This document shows positions 16,864 to 25,921 of a stretch of DNA of 64,000 nt, piece after piece (positions within the stretch are counted from its first letter, which is position 1; each line of letters begins with the position of its first letter). The notes beneath the pieces were generated by a model. That model did not search any database, was not told the DNA's origin, and saw only the letters and a list, made by a program, of their open reading frames with translations. Source of the stretch: Candidatus Gastranaerophilales bacterium. Its GTDB lineage: Bacteria > Cyanobacteriota > Vampirovibrionia > Gastranaerophilales > Gastranaerophilaceae. Both the position numbers and the translations under genes were made by a program. The DNA lies in contig CALUPU010000009.1 of NCBI GenBank assembly GCA_944322725.1, positions 1 to 64,000 on the forward strand, in the 5' to 3' direction.

Positions 16864-18090
16864 TTAATATGCGTATCTGCTTAAATCTTTTAAAAGCCTG
16901 TCAGTAATAACATCACGGGCTTTTTCATTACCCAAAAATACAGGTTCAAGAGATTTGTCCAGAATATCCGTGATTTCTCTGTAATTTTCATTAACAGGAG
17001 TAGATTTACCCGTTTCTATAACATCAAGAAAAACCCCGGCATTATGCGGTTTTTGAACCTTATCAAGAAATACATTACTATATGCGGAATCTTTTCTTGC
17101 AGGTACAATCAGACCGCTTTGTGAAAGCACATTCAAAGATTTTTCAGAAGAAATAAACTCTATAAACTTAAGCGCTTCTTGTTTATGAGCAGAAGATTTT
17201 GACAGAGCATAACCCGAAGAATCTATATTTACAATCGAGCCTTTGCTTCCGCGGGGAAAAGGTGCAATATCCCAGTCAAACTGCGCGTCTTTTCTGTATT
17301 TTGGTACAAGCCACCTGCCTGAAACATGCATTGCAATTTTTTGCTGCAAAAACATCTGTGCCATTGTAAGGCTTGCACTGTCAGATTTTTTGGGTGCAAC
17401 ATTGTACCTGTTTACAAGTGCTGCATAAAAATCCAGCGAATCCAGTGCCATGTCTTGATTTATGACAATCTTTTTCCCGTCATCACTCAATATGCCTGCA
17501 CCGTTGCTCATTAAATAAGGCAGCCAAAAAACCGCATCTGTTTCAAAACTTGTTCCCCATATTCCGTGTTTTGAAAACGCCCTTGCTATTTTCAAATAAT
17601 CATCAAGAGTCCAATTCTTAGAAGGATAATTTATATTAAATTTGTCAAACAGGTCTTTATTGTAATATACGACTATATCAGACACATCTCTTGGCACGGC
17701 ATAGATTTTGCCTTCATACCTGAAGCCGTCCAGTGCCTTTTTAAAATATTTTGATTCATCAACATACTGTGACAAATCTTCAAGCAGCCCTGCTTTAATA
17801 TATGTCGGAGCAAAATAATTGTTTATAAAAACCACGTCAGGAGCAAGGTTTGAAGCAAAGAGCAGATGTAATTTCTGAAAATAATTCTGCGGTATATGTA
17901 AAAACTCAACATCAATATCAGGATTTTGTTTTTCAAATTCAGCAAGAAGAGGCAGCAAAAGTTCTGTCTCGCTTTGAGAGCCCCAGCTTGAGAATTTAAT
18001 CACTGTCCTTGTATCGCAAGGTTTCTTAAAAAGTGCAGTACACAAAAGCATAAAACACAAAAATATTATAAAAATAAAAAACTTTTTCAT
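16864..18090 (-). CDS. ABC-type sugar-binding protein (family 1 solute-binding)
   Basis: A 408-residue exported protein with an N-terminal hydrophobic segment (FIFIIFLCFMLLC) that serves as signal peptide or anchor. The body has the family-1 solute-binding fold: KFSSWGSQSETELLLPLLAEFEKQNPDI, LFASNLAPDVVFINNYF, AVPRDVSDIVVYYNKDLFDK, and the late WDIAPFPRG and GYALSKSSAHKQEALKFIEF. These are typical of UgpB/MalE-like carriers for sugars or glycerol-phosphate. No permease or ATPase gene is adjacent, so it is an orphan and must work with components elsewhere. The gene starts 36 bases after the neighbour upstream ends. Confidence 0.88.
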   Translation of the reverse strand: MKKFFIFIIFLCFMLLCTALFKKPCDTRTVIKFSSWGSQSETELLLPLLAEFEKQNPDIDVEFLHIPQNYFQKLHLLFASNLAPDVVFINNYFAPTYIKAGLLEDLSQYVDESKYFKKALDGFRYEGKIYAVPRDVSDIVVYYNKDLFDKFNINYPSKNWTLDDYLKIARAFSKHGIWGTSFETDAVFWLPYLMSNGAGILSDDGKKIVINQDMALDSLDFYAALVNRYNVAPKKSDSASLTMAQMFLQQKIAMHVSGRWLVPKYRKDAQFDWDIAPFPRGSKGSIVNIDSSGYALSKSSAHKQEALKFIEFISSEKSLNVLSQSGLIVPARKDSAYSNVFLDKVQKPHNAGVFLDVIETGKSTPVNENYREITDILDKSLEPVFLGNEKARDVITDRLLKDLSRYAY

Positions 18091-18125
18091 TACATTATTA
18101 TAACCGCAAAATTAAATACTAACGG

Positions 18126-18947
18126 TTACAATTCAAGAAGCAAATCCATATTTGTATCGCTTACTTCCACAAGCGCCTTGTAATCACCGAGTTTCACAAT
18201 GTATCTGTCTTTAGAATCCTTTGATTCGGAAAGTCGGGAGCGGATTTCCCAGCTTTTTACATCATCAAATTGAGTAAGCATAAATATTTCGTTATTAATG
18301 TAACCGATTAAAGAATATTTTTTGTTATATTCCACAAGACAAAGCCCCTTGTTACTGGAAAGAGGTGAAGTGTTCAAAAGCATAGGATTCGGAATATGCG
18401 CAATCGGAGAAGAAAAAAACTTGTTAATGGAATTACCTGTGTTAGAAGAAATCTTACCTCCATACATAGTAAATGCCGGCTCCGGTTTAGCTTCCGGCTC
18501 ATTTTGAGAAACACACGGCTGCTCAGGCTCTGATGTTTTTTCAACAACCTCCGGCAGAGAGTTTTGCGTTGTTTCTTCCTGAACCTCTTTTTTCTCGATT
18601 TTTATATTGCCGAGCACAGGCTCATGCACCTGTGCAACATCCTGAGAAAACTTTTTAAATGTTCTGAGTGCAAGTGAAATAATAAATATCGGAAAAGTCA
18701 CAAGTGCAAATATTGCAAAAAAAGCACCAAAATCAAAATGTTTTTTCGGCTGTTCAAAACTTATCGGTTCAACAGCAGGCAGTGTACCGTCAATAAGCTG
18801 CTGTGCCTGCGGATTATACTTAGGATTAAGCACCTTGTACTGATAATCGGAAGCATCTGCACGTAAAGACGCCGTAAAAAATATTACGGCAGCTATGGAA
18901 AAAAATATTATAGTCTTTATTCCTGTTCTCAAATTCCGATTATTCAT
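18126..18947 (-). CDS. Membrane protein, possibly FliO-like
   Basis: The ATG at 18947 (AAGAAG upstream) gives a 273-residue protein with a signal-like helix (~10-30), a short periplasmic stretch, a second membrane helix (FGAFFAIFALVTFPIFIISL, ~70-92), a Pro/Glu-rich linker and a small C-terminal beta domain (~185-273: GLCLVEYNKKYSLIGYINN, YIVKLGDYKALVEVS). A membrane helix plus a small domain that begins 'V-x-x-x-x-x-x-L-I-G-x' resembles FliO of the flagellar export gate, and flhB is in the same window. The match is weak and could be coincidental, so the call is tentative. Confidence 0.55.
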   Translation of the reverse strand: MNNRNLRTGIKTIIFFSIAAVIFFTASLRADASDYQYKVLNPKYNPQAQQLIDGTLPAVEPISFEQPKKHFDFGAFFAIFALVTFPIFIISLALRTFKKFSQDVAQVHEPVLGNIKIEKKEVQEETTQNSLPEVVEKTSEPEQPCVSQNEPEAKPEPAFTMYGGKISSNTGNSINKFFSSPIAHIPNPMLLNTSPLSSNKGLCLVEYNKKYSLIGYINNEIFMLTQFDDVKSWEIRSRLSESKDSKDRYIVKLGDYKALVEVSDTNMDLLLEL

Positions 18948-19060
18948 CTTCTTGATACAATCCAAATCTAGTATTTCAGCCGGCAAAACATGCCTGTTGA
19001 TTGTTAACATTGTAGCAAAAAGGCAATTCTGTTTTCAAGTCGATTCTATAAATTTTTAAA

Positions 19061-19495
19061 CTATTTTTGCAGATTATTAACAATAGCCTGAAGCCCCAGC
19101 TTGTAGCTGTCCAGCCCGAACCCTGCAATCTGGCCGATACAAACAGGTGCAATAAATGAGTGTTTCCTAAACTCTTCACGATTGTGAATATTTGAAATAT
19201 GTACCTCGACAGCCGGAAGAGCAACAGCACTTATTGCGTCTCTTATTGCCACGCTTGTGTGGGTATATGCTGCGGGATTAATTACAATACCGTCACAGAC
19301 ACCTTTTGCCTGTTGAATTCTGTCAACAATCTCACCCTCTATGTTGCTTTGAAAAGTTTCTGTTTCAACACCCAGACTTGCCGCATATTTTGCAAGTTCT
19401 TCATTGATTTTATCAAGTGTAAGCGTGCCGTATATTTCAGGCTCGCGTGTCCCGAGAAGATTTATATTAGGTCCGTTAATTATCAATATTTTCAT
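19061..19495 (-). CDS. aroQ: 3-dehydroquinate dehydratase, type II
   Basis: This enzyme dehydrates 3-dehydroquinate to 3-dehydroshikimate, step three of the shikimate pathway. The 144-residue protein has the type II signature [17 protein letters not shown] with the catalytic Tyr and Arg region, [16 protein letters not shown], and [17 protein letters not shown] with the catalytic His. It is separate from aroCKB. Its start is 64 bases from the divergent gene at 19560, so the two share a small promoter region. Confidence 0.95.
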   Translation of the reverse strand: MKILIINGPNINLLGTREPEIYGTLTLDKINEELAKYAASLGVETETFQSNIEGEIVDRIQQAKGVCDGIVINPAAYTHTSVAIRDAISAVALPAVEVHISNIHNREEFRKHSFIAPVCIGQIAGFGLDSYKLGLQAIVNNLQK

Positions 19496-19524
19496 AAGAC
19501 TAATTTATCATATGAGATTACGCT

Positions 19525-19553
19525 TTGTCTAATTTTAATTTTGTGCTTATAAT
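19525..19553 (+). promoter_or_regulatory. Promoter predicting a leaderless mRNA for the BFN-domain gene
   Basis: TTGTCT (19525-19530), a 17-base spacer and TATAAT (19548-19553) predict transcription starting at about 19560, the A of the ATG. No ribosome site is present, which agrees with a leaderless message. Confidence 0.6.
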
Positions 19554-19559
19554 ATAAGT

Positions 19560-20069
19560 ATGATAGAGATGAAAGTAATGGGAATAGCACTTGATACAAG
19601 AACCGGTTCGCCGATTGTTGTTCTTCATGACATGGATAACAGAAAGGCTCTGCCTATCTGGATTGGTTCTGCAGAAGCAAGCGCAATCATACGTAAAATA
19701 GAAAACATTGCGGTAAGCCGTCCGATGACTCATGACCTCATTGCATCAATAGTTGAAAAAACAGGCGGTACAATTGACCGTATTGAAATTAACGATGTTG
19801 AAAAAGAAACCTATTACGCAATTATATATATCAAAGACAAAGAAGGCAACGAAGTAGAAATAGATGCACGTCCGTCTGACGCAATCGCAGTTGCAATAAG
19901 AGTGGATGCACCTATTTTTGTAACAGCAAATGTCCTTGCAAACGGTTCTGTTTCTTGTGACGCAGCAAAAGACGAAGAAGAAGCGCAGGAGTTTCGCAAC
20001 TTCATCCAATCAATTAAGCCTTCTGATTTTGAAAAATTAATTAAACACGACAAAGAATCTGACCAGTAA
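19560..20069 (+). CDS. Bifunctional nuclease (BFN, DUF151) domain protein
   Basis: Residues 1-135 form a BFN/DUF151 domain: MKVMGIALDTRTGSPIVVL, LPIWIGSAEASAI, RPMTHDLIASIVE, and EIDARPSDAIAVAIRVDAPI. This domain is a hallmark of plants, cyanobacteria and several other phyla, with reported nuclease activity in plants; its bacterial job is unclear. The C-terminal ~35 residues are charged and helical, in the place where some homologues carry UvrB/C-like helices. It ends exactly where the convergent comEC gene ends, with no intervening base. Confidence 0.9.
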   Translation: MIEMKVMGIALDTRTGSPIVVLHDMDNRKALPIWIGSAEASAIIRKIENIAVSRPMTHDLIASIVEKTGGTIDRIEINDVEKETYYAIIYIKDKEGNEVEIDARPSDAIAVAIRVDAPIFVTANVLANGSVSCDAAKDEEEAQEFRNFIQSIKPSDFEKLIKHDKESDQ

Positions 20070-22481
20070 TTACTTTCTGCAAGGTTTTTCAAGGTCTTTA
20101 ACAAATTTTCTTTTAACAGTGTTGTATTTATAAATTCTGTATGTAGTTCCGTCAGAAGATATTTTTATCGCATTGCCGGTGTCAGTCCTGTATGTTTTCA
20201 CATTATTTTTTGCAAAAGTCTTGAGAGTGTATTTATTCGGATGACCGTAGGGATTGATACCTGTTGAAATAACAGCAGCATCCGGTTTTATTGTGTTAAG
20301 CATCTTTGTTGAGACTGTATTTCTTGCACCGTGATGACCGGATTTCAATACCTCAATTTCGCCAGTGTTCAAATCCCCTTTGATTTTGTTAAAGGAACGA
20401 ACACCGCCGTCAGCCATAAACAGCATGTCAAAATCTCCGTATGACAGCAGTGCTGCTGTTGAATTGTCATTGTCATTCGGCTCAACCGTAAAATCCGGAG
20501 TATAAGTCCTTAGCACAATATTGCCTTCTTCATAAACTTTTGTGTTATTTTTCGCATCTTCAAAAGCAATATTATTATCTGCCAGATGTTTGAAAACAGC
20601 GCGTTTAAGGTTCGAATCCTGTCTAAAAGAACTTAACAGAACTTTTTCAACCCGGACTGTTTTCATCACATCTATTGCACCGCCCGAGTGGTCAGCGTCA
20701 AAGTGTGTCAGAATCAACAGTTCTAAAGACCTTATTCCATTGTCTTTAAGATACTTGTTCATAATAGCATCAGCCTGTGAAAATGCAGAATTTGCACCCT
20801 CATACCTGCCGTGTGCCGTATCTATTATGATGTATTTATTTTTCGGTGTTTTTATAAGAAAACTGTCTGCATTTCCTACATCAAAAACAATTATGTCCAA
20901 AGACTTTGAGGGAATTTTGACAAAAGACATAGCGCAAAGTACAACCAGCACAACAAAAGCGTATAGAAATTTTTTGTTTTGAAATTTATTTCTCAAAGCA
21001 AATCCAAAAACAACAAGTGCTCCGTAATACAAAGACATCTGCGCAATATGAGGATGAATCGTACCAATGAGAGAATACGGCAGCTGCGAGAAAAAGTTTG
21101 AAATATTAATAAGCACCGAAACCACAGGATTGAGTATATACGAAAATACCATACAAACCTTGTCTGCAAACGCATCTACAGGTATCATTGCAAGAATAGA
21201 ACCAACAAACCCGAGAAAACTTATTATCATAATAAATATAGTTATTGCAAAATTGGCAAGCACAGAATAAGTCGCATAGGTATTAAAATAAAACATCTGT
21301 ATGGGACTTGCCCACAACTGTGCCACAAACGGTATAAGAACAGCACCCGCAAGAAACTCCGCATATTTGTTTTTTATACCTTCAAGAACAGGCGGACAAT
21401 AAAACATCAGAGCAAAAGTTACAACAAAAGAAAGCTGAAAGCCTACATCATTAATCATTGCGGGATTGTATAAAAGCATCAAAAATGCAACAAAAAATAC
21501 AAGTGCAATACTGTCCGCTGCACGGTCAATAAGCTTGCCCAGAAGAACAAACTCTATCATCAAAGCAGCCCTTAACACAGAAGGTCCCATGCCTGTCATA
21601 AGAGTATAAAAAGCAACAAGCAGCGCACCTATTAGAATTGTAAGCCTGTAATTTAACCTCAGACGTGTCCCTATGAAAAACCAAATACCGAAAATTATGG
21701 AAACATTCATACCAGAAGCCGCAAGTATATGGAGCAAGCCCGAGTTTATAAAGGACTTTTTAATGTGATCAGGAGGATTTATTGCGTCATCACCGAACAC
21801 TATTCCGCCAAGAACCTCCAGATTGTCAGGCTTCATGTATTTGCTCTGGCATTTTAAGATACGAGTTCTTGTGTCATTTAGTTTTTGCAAAAATTTTCCG
21901 CTGAAGTTTTCAGGTTTTGCTTTAATCTCCCATCCGTTTTGACCGGTATAAAAGGTAGAAAATGTTCCGTGATTTTTAAGATAATTTGAATAATCAAATT
22001 GTGAAGGATTCTTAGCCTTTAACGGTGCTCTGAGTTTCCCTGTTAATTCTACTGTATCTGCAATTTTAATCTTTGAAGTATTCTCAACTGAATCATAAAT
22101 TGTAACAATCGTACGCGCCTCAAGGTCTTTACCCTCAACTCCGTCAAAAACACCTTGCTTTACTTTCAAATAAAACTTTGTTTTTTTAGGATTATTAGTT
22201 GTAGGAATTGATTCTACAGTACCTGTTATAACAGCTTTTGAAGGAAGAAATTTTGACAAATCATCGTAATTTTTTATCTGAAAATGACAGTTCACCAGAG
22301 CAAGCGCAAAAACAGTGTAATATATAACGGCAGACTTATTTGTAAAAAGATTCTTGCCAAGCGCGGCAATTGTCAGTATCAACAATAAAACCGCAGCAGC
22401 AGGAACGCTATGTGTAAAATATGAAATAACTCCGACTATATAAAAAGATGCAAAAATAATTATCGAATTAATCTTTTCCAA
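20070..22481 (-). CDS. comEC: ComEC/Rec2 DNA-uptake channel protein
   Basis: An 803-residue inner-membrane protein that passes single-stranded DNA during natural transformation. It has an N-terminal soluble DUF4131-like/OB region between membrane helices (~40-200), the polytopic Competence domain (~215-480, with LLHILAASGMNVSIIFGIW), and a C-terminal metallo-beta-lactamase-like domain with the motif THFDADHSGG and the later GHHGARNT. The start ATG lies close to a small terminator of the upstream gene. Other competence genes are not in the window, apart from a single pilin-like gene at 29346. Confidence 0.94.
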   Translation of the reverse strand: MEKINSIIIFASFYIVGVISYFTHSVPAAAVLLLILTIAALGKNLFTNKSAVIYYTVFALALVNCHFQIKNYDDLSKFLPSKAVITGTVESIPTTNNPKKTKFYLKVKQGVFDGVEGKDLEARTIVTIYDSVENTSKIKIADTVELTGKLRAPLKAKNPSQFDYSNYLKNHGTFSTFYTGQNGWEIKAKPENFSGKFLQKLNDTRTRILKCQSKYMKPDNLEVLGGIVFGDDAINPPDHIKKSFINSGLLHILAASGMNVSIIFGIWFFIGTRLRLNYRLTILIGALLVAFYTLMTGMGPSVLRAALMIEFVLLGKLIDRAADSIALVFFVAFLMLLYNPAMINDVGFQLSFVVTFALMFYCPPVLEGIKNKYAEFLAGAVLIPFVAQLWASPIQMFYFNTYATYSVLANFAITIFIMIISFLGFVGSILAMIPVDAFADKVCMVFSYILNPVVSVLINISNFFSQLPYSLIGTIHPHIAQMSLYYGALVVFGFALRNKFQNKKFLYAFVVLVVLCAMSFVKIPSKSLDIIVFDVGNADSFLIKTPKNKYIIIDTAHGRYEGANSAFSQADAIMNKYLKDNGIRSLELLILTHFDADHSGGAIDVMKTVRVEKVLLSSFRQDSNLKRAVFKHLADNNIAFEDAKNNTKVYEEGNIVLRTYTPDFTVEPNDNDNSTAALLSYGDFDMLFMADGGVRSFNKIKGDLNTGEIEVLKSGHHGARNTVSTKMLNTIKPDAAVISTGINPYGHPNKYTLKTFAKNNVKTYRTDTGNAIKISSDGTTYRIYKYNTVKRKFVKDLEKPCRK

Positions 22482-22522
22482 AACTCTTAATTCCCGATGT
22501 TATAACATTAAAAACATGATAT

Positions 22523-22573
22523 AAAAAAAATCCCTTAATTGAAACCTGACGGATTCTATTAAAGGACTTTTTA
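22523..22573 (-). terminator. Rho-independent terminator after the 132-residue membrane protein gene
   Basis: On the minus strand a 15-bp stem (with two G-T pairs) and an 18-base loop are followed by a T-run, just after the stop at 22589. Confidence 0.65.
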
Positions 22574-22588
22574 TCTGTATTAAATTAT

Positions 22589-22987
22589 TTATGAATTTTT
22601 CAAATGGTCTATTACTCTGTCTTTTGCGGCAATAATATCTTGCTGTGTATCTGCAATTTCTTTCAAATCGTTGATTGTTTCTCTTTGAGTAACAAATGCC
22701 TGAGTCAAAATTTTGTTTTGTTTGTGAGCCTTGATTGCATTTTTAATACCTGCTGCAATTAAAGCGATGCCTGAAATTGCAAGTCCTGCAACAGCAACAT
22801 ATTTTCCTGCTTTTTTAGGATTCTTTTTAACAAAATCAACAGTATCTCTGGCAAGTTCTTTTGTATATTTTATGCCGTCTGAAACAGCGGGTTTAATCTG
22901 CCCTGTGTAAAATTCTTTGCCTTTACCTACAACATTTTGATAACCGTTCTTAACCTTTGACGCATACTGAGAAAAATTCACATTCAT
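22589..22987 (-). CDS. Small single-span membrane protein, unknown function
   Basis: The ATG at 22987 (AAGGTG upstream) gives 132 residues; the longer open frame is not supported. The N-terminal half is charged (SKVKNGYQNVVGKGKEFYTG, DTVDFVKKNPKKAGKY), then comes one membrane helix (YVAVAGLAISGIALIAAGI, ~68-88) and a helical coil with DLKEIADTQQDIIAAKDRV at the C-terminus. Layout and style resemble the 142-residue gene at 57382, though sequence similarity is only general. No family recognised. Confidence 0.65.
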   Translation of the reverse strand: MNVNFSQYASKVKNGYQNVVGKGKEFYTGQIKPAVSDGIKYTKELARDTVDFVKKNPKKAGKYVAVAGLAISGIALIAAGIKNAIKAHKQNKILTQAFVTQRETINDLKEIADTQQDIIAAKDRVIDHLKNS

Positions 22988-23204
22988 AAAAAACACACCT
23001 TTATTTTTACCTTCATTTATAAAAAGTATAATCTCACAAAAAAATTGATAGTTTCTTGTGATTTTTACAATTATTGTTACAAAAATCAATAATTGTTAAG
23101 TTATGTAAATAATATATAAAAAGTATATACAAATAGCGCAATTATTTGCACTGCGCGGTTTTTATATATATAAGAGAGTAAATGAAAGAAAGAGAGCAAA
23201 CACC

Positions 23205-24512
23205 ATGAGTACAGGTGATCCAATTAATTTTATTAAAGCTAAATTACCGCAAATAAAATTACCTGAAATCAAAATCGATATTCCAAAAACAATTGATACA
23301 AAATCGCTTAATATAAACGGTAACGGCAATATGGGTCAAGTCGGGGATAGCGTAAGCTTTTCCGGCAAATCCGCTCAAAACAGCGCCAACGGAACACCGG
23401 AAGAAATCGCAGCCGGAAACAGAGCCCTTGGCAGCAATGATAAAGGAGAAGTAACAACTGCGCTTAACGGTGTAAACGAAATAAAAGGAAATCCTGACGG
23501 AACTGCACCGGTTAATAATGCACAGAATGCAGTCACTGACGGCGAAGGACAGGTCACTAATGCCGAAGGCAGACACACAGATGCAGTAACCAATAAAGAA
23601 GCAGCGCAAGGAGCAAAAGATGCTGCACAAACAAATACTGATAAAAAAGCAGACGAAGTATCACAGGCACAAACAGATTTGGACGCTAAAAAGACTGCTG
23701 TAGAAGAGGCAAAAACCGCTGAAACAACGGCTCAGGGGAAAGTAACCGCAGCTAAAGCAAACCTTCAATCCGCCAAAAGTGCAGTATCAGCCGCACAACA
23801 AGCACTCTCTGCCGCACAGGCAGGTGTACCGTATTCGGCAGCAGCAGTAGCAGCTGCACAAACCGCTCTTGAAACGGCAAAGGCAGCAGAAAAAGCAGCA
23901 GAACAAGAACTTAAACTCGCTGAGGCTGAACTTCAAAAAGCTACCGCACAAAGAGAAAAAGCAGAAGCTGAACAGGAAGCTGCAGAAGCAACTTTAAATA
24001 AAAAAGAAACTGAATTACAAACAGCACAGGAAAAGCTTAAATCAGCCGAAGATAAACTCAAGACAGCAGAAACTAAAGTATCGGAAGCTAAAGAAAACTT
24101 ATCCAGAGCAAAAGCAGATCTCGCAGCAAAAAAAGCACAATATGAAGCCGTAAAAGATCAGATTAAAGAACAATCATCAGACCTTAGCGAAAAACTCGAA
24201 AAGGTACTTGAAGACCTTGAAAAAGGCGAAAAATCTCAAACACAAACAGCTGATAAACCGTCAAAAGCAGACAAAATATCCTCCATATTTAACGGCACAC
24301 AACAAGCACTCGGCGGTCTTTCCACATTAAGTTCACTTGCACAAAATGCAGCACAAACAAATGAAGCAAATAAAAAATCAGAACTGCCTTCTGAACTTGC
24401 AGCCTCCGTCACTGCATTAAACAACAATCTCGGTAATTATATCAGCAATCAGGGCTGGCTTCCGCAGGCAACAAATCCTTTTCTTGAACAATACAAACAA
24501 AGACAGGCATAA
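23205..24512 (+). CDS. Ala-rich long coiled-coil protein, unknown function
   Basis: A 435-residue protein without signal peptide or membrane span. Residues ~120-345 form one Ala/Glu/Lys/Gln-rich heptad region (AEAELQKATAQREKAEAEQE, KLKSAEDKLKTAETKVSEAK), with a Gly/Ala turn at ~208 that may fold it back as a hairpin. The N-terminus KAKLPQIKLPEIKIDIPK shows alternating Lys/Ile/Pro. The C-terminal ~70 residues are Asn/Ala-rich and end in NPFLEQYKQRQA. The role may be structural or secreted. It converges with another coiled-coil gene across a shared terminator. Confidence 0.72.
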   Translation: MSTGDPINFIKAKLPQIKLPEIKIDIPKTIDTKSLNINGNGNMGQVGDSVSFSGKSAQNSANGTPEEIAAGNRALGSNDKGEVTTALNGVNEIKGNPDGTAPVNNAQNAVTDGEGQVTNAEGRHTDAVTNKEAAQGAKDAAQTNTDKKADEVSQAQTDLDAKKTAVEEAKTAETTAQGKVTAAKANLQSAKSAVSAAQQALSAAQAGVPYSAAAVAAAQTALETAKAAEKAAEQELKLAEAELQKATAQREKAEAEQEAAEATLNKKETELQTAQEKLKSAEDKLKTAETKVSEAKENLSRAKADLAAKKAQYEAVKDQIKEQSSDLSEKLEKVLEDLEKGEKSQTQTADKPSKADKISSIFNGTQQALGGLSTLSSLAQNAAQTNEANKKSELPSELAASVTALNNNLGNYISNQGWLPQATNPFLEQYKQRQA

Positions 24513-24528
24513 TTAATATCAGAAATAC

Positions 24529-24562
24529 AAAAAGACTCCGTTTAATAAACGGAGTCTTTTTT
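24529..24562. terminator. Bidirectional rho-independent terminator
   Basis: The stem AAAAGACTCCGTTT / AAACGGAGTCTTTT with a short loop and T-runs on both strands separates the two convergent coiled-coil genes. Confidence 0.85.
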
Positions 24563-24577
24563 ATATAGTTTGATTAA

Positions 24578-25780
24578 TTATTTAATAATGTCCTGAAACA
24601 TTTTTCTAACCTGCTGTCTGTTAGATTCTACGTGAGCCTGTGCATCGGAAATGCTGTTTTCGTTGCTTTCAGCCATTGCCTGTAATGCATCTGTCATATT
24701 TAAGTATTGAGCTGAATCATAAGAAATTGCAAGGAAAGGATTTACCTGTGTAACAGATGTTGTTGCCTGAACACCTGATACATAGTCCTGTGCAGATTCA
24801 CTTACAGAACCTGTTTGAGTGTTGTTTGCAGCGTTGCCGCCTTTAACACCGTTAATTTCGTTTTCAGTTTTTATAATTTCGTTATTAACTTTTGCAATGT
24901 TAGTATCAATAACTGCAATTTCTTTGTCTACTGCATTGATTTCTTTAGTAATTTCATTATATTGTGAATCCATTTCGTTCAACTGGTTTTTCAAAGGAAC
25001 ATTTTTCTGTGCCAGTTCAACATTTGCATTGATAGCATTTGTAATGTTTGCCTGATAACCTGTGATTACTATCTGTTGAGCAGAAATAAGATCTGAAATC
25101 TGGTTTGCACCGTTGATTAAGTTTCTTACTTGAAGAACCAGTGAGTTAATAGCTGCAAACTCTCCATTTGAAGTAGAAATAGAAGAGTTGCCTGTTTTTT
25201 GTGCTACATATTGAGCAACTTCGCTTTCTTGAATTTCACCGGACTGAACTTTTTCTTGAGCTTCTTCAGTAGCCTTACGGATTTTTTCTGAGAGTTCTTT
25301 TACATCTTCATCAGAATCTTCGATAAGCTGAGCAATTTTTTCATTAATCTGCTCGTTGAGTTCAGCAGCTTCTGCATTCTTTTTATTGTATTCTTTTTCT
25401 AATTTCTCAACTTCTTTTTGAGCTGCTTGAATTTTTTGTTCGTTTTCTTTTATAATTTCTTCATTGTTTCTGATTTGTGCTTCGTTTTCCTGAATCTGTC
25501 TTTCAATGCTGTTTCTTTGAGCATTAACAGATTTTCTCTGTGCTTCCAATTCTTTTTTGTAAGCTTCTTTTTGTGCTTTTTCAGTTTCAAGAGTTTTTAA
25601 TTCAGCCTGCAAATCAGCAAGTTTTGCTTCGAGCATTTCAAGATTTTTGTCAGCAGGTTTATTAACATCATTGCTTTCTGCTGCTTCGAACAAAACATCT
25701 TCGTTTTCCGGAACATTGGAAGAACCGGTTGCTGCGTTTACAGAAGATACATTGTTTACACCGTTAACTGTTAATGACAT
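24578..25780 (-). CDS. Long coiled-coil protein, unknown function
   Basis: A 400-residue soluble protein. Two coiled-coil segments (~45-165, KLADLQAELKTLETEKAQKE; ~235-305, NQLNEMDSQYNEITKEINAV) flank a region with hydrophobic helices (AINSLVLQVRNLINGANQI). The C-terminal part has a motif VNPFLAISYDSAQYL that shares NPFL with the end of the convergent neighbour. The N-terminus is MSLTVNGVNNVSSVNAAT, Ser/Asn/Val-rich like the start of several type III secreted or flagellar proteins, but that resemblance is compositional only. AAAGGT precedes the ATG. Confidence 0.72.
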   Translation of the reverse strand: MSLTVNGVNNVSSVNAATGSSNVPENEDVLFEAAESNDVNKPADKNLEMLEAKLADLQAELKTLETEKAQKEAYKKELEAQRKSVNAQRNSIERQIQENEAQIRNNEEIIKENEQKIQAAQKEVEKLEKEYNKKNAEAAELNEQINEKIAQLIEDSDEDVKELSEKIRKATEEAQEKVQSGEIQESEVAQYVAQKTGNSSISTSNGEFAAINSLVLQVRNLINGANQISDLISAQQIVITGYQANITNAINANVELAQKNVPLKNQLNEMDSQYNEITKEINAVDKEIAVIDTNIAKVNNEIIKTENEINGVKGGNAANNTQTGSVSESAQDYVSGVQATTSVTQVNPFLAISYDSAQYLNMTDALQAMAESNENSISDAQAHVESNRQQVRKMFQDIIK

Positions 25781-25893
25781 ATTACTTACCTTTTTATATT
25801 ACACACATATATATAAAAACATTTCATTATATACGATTTCAATATTTATTATATCTGTTACAATTGTTTACATTTGGTGTAATAGTCAATAAT

Positions 25894-25917
25894 AAAGGGA
25901 GTTTAAAAACTCCCTTT
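25894..25917 (-). terminator. Hairpin terminator downstream of gatB
   Basis: An 11-bp perfect stem AAAGGGAGTTT / AAACTCCCTTT with a two-base gap lies five bases after the gatB stop. The T-run is weak. Confidence 0.55.
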
Positions 25918-25921
25918 GTAA

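Noticed and set aside
23205-24512. Tandem DNA repeats or CRISPR-like array in the Ala/Lys/Glu-rich gene
   Set aside because: The periodicity is at the heptad protein level; DNA copies are too degenerate and irregular for a repeat array.
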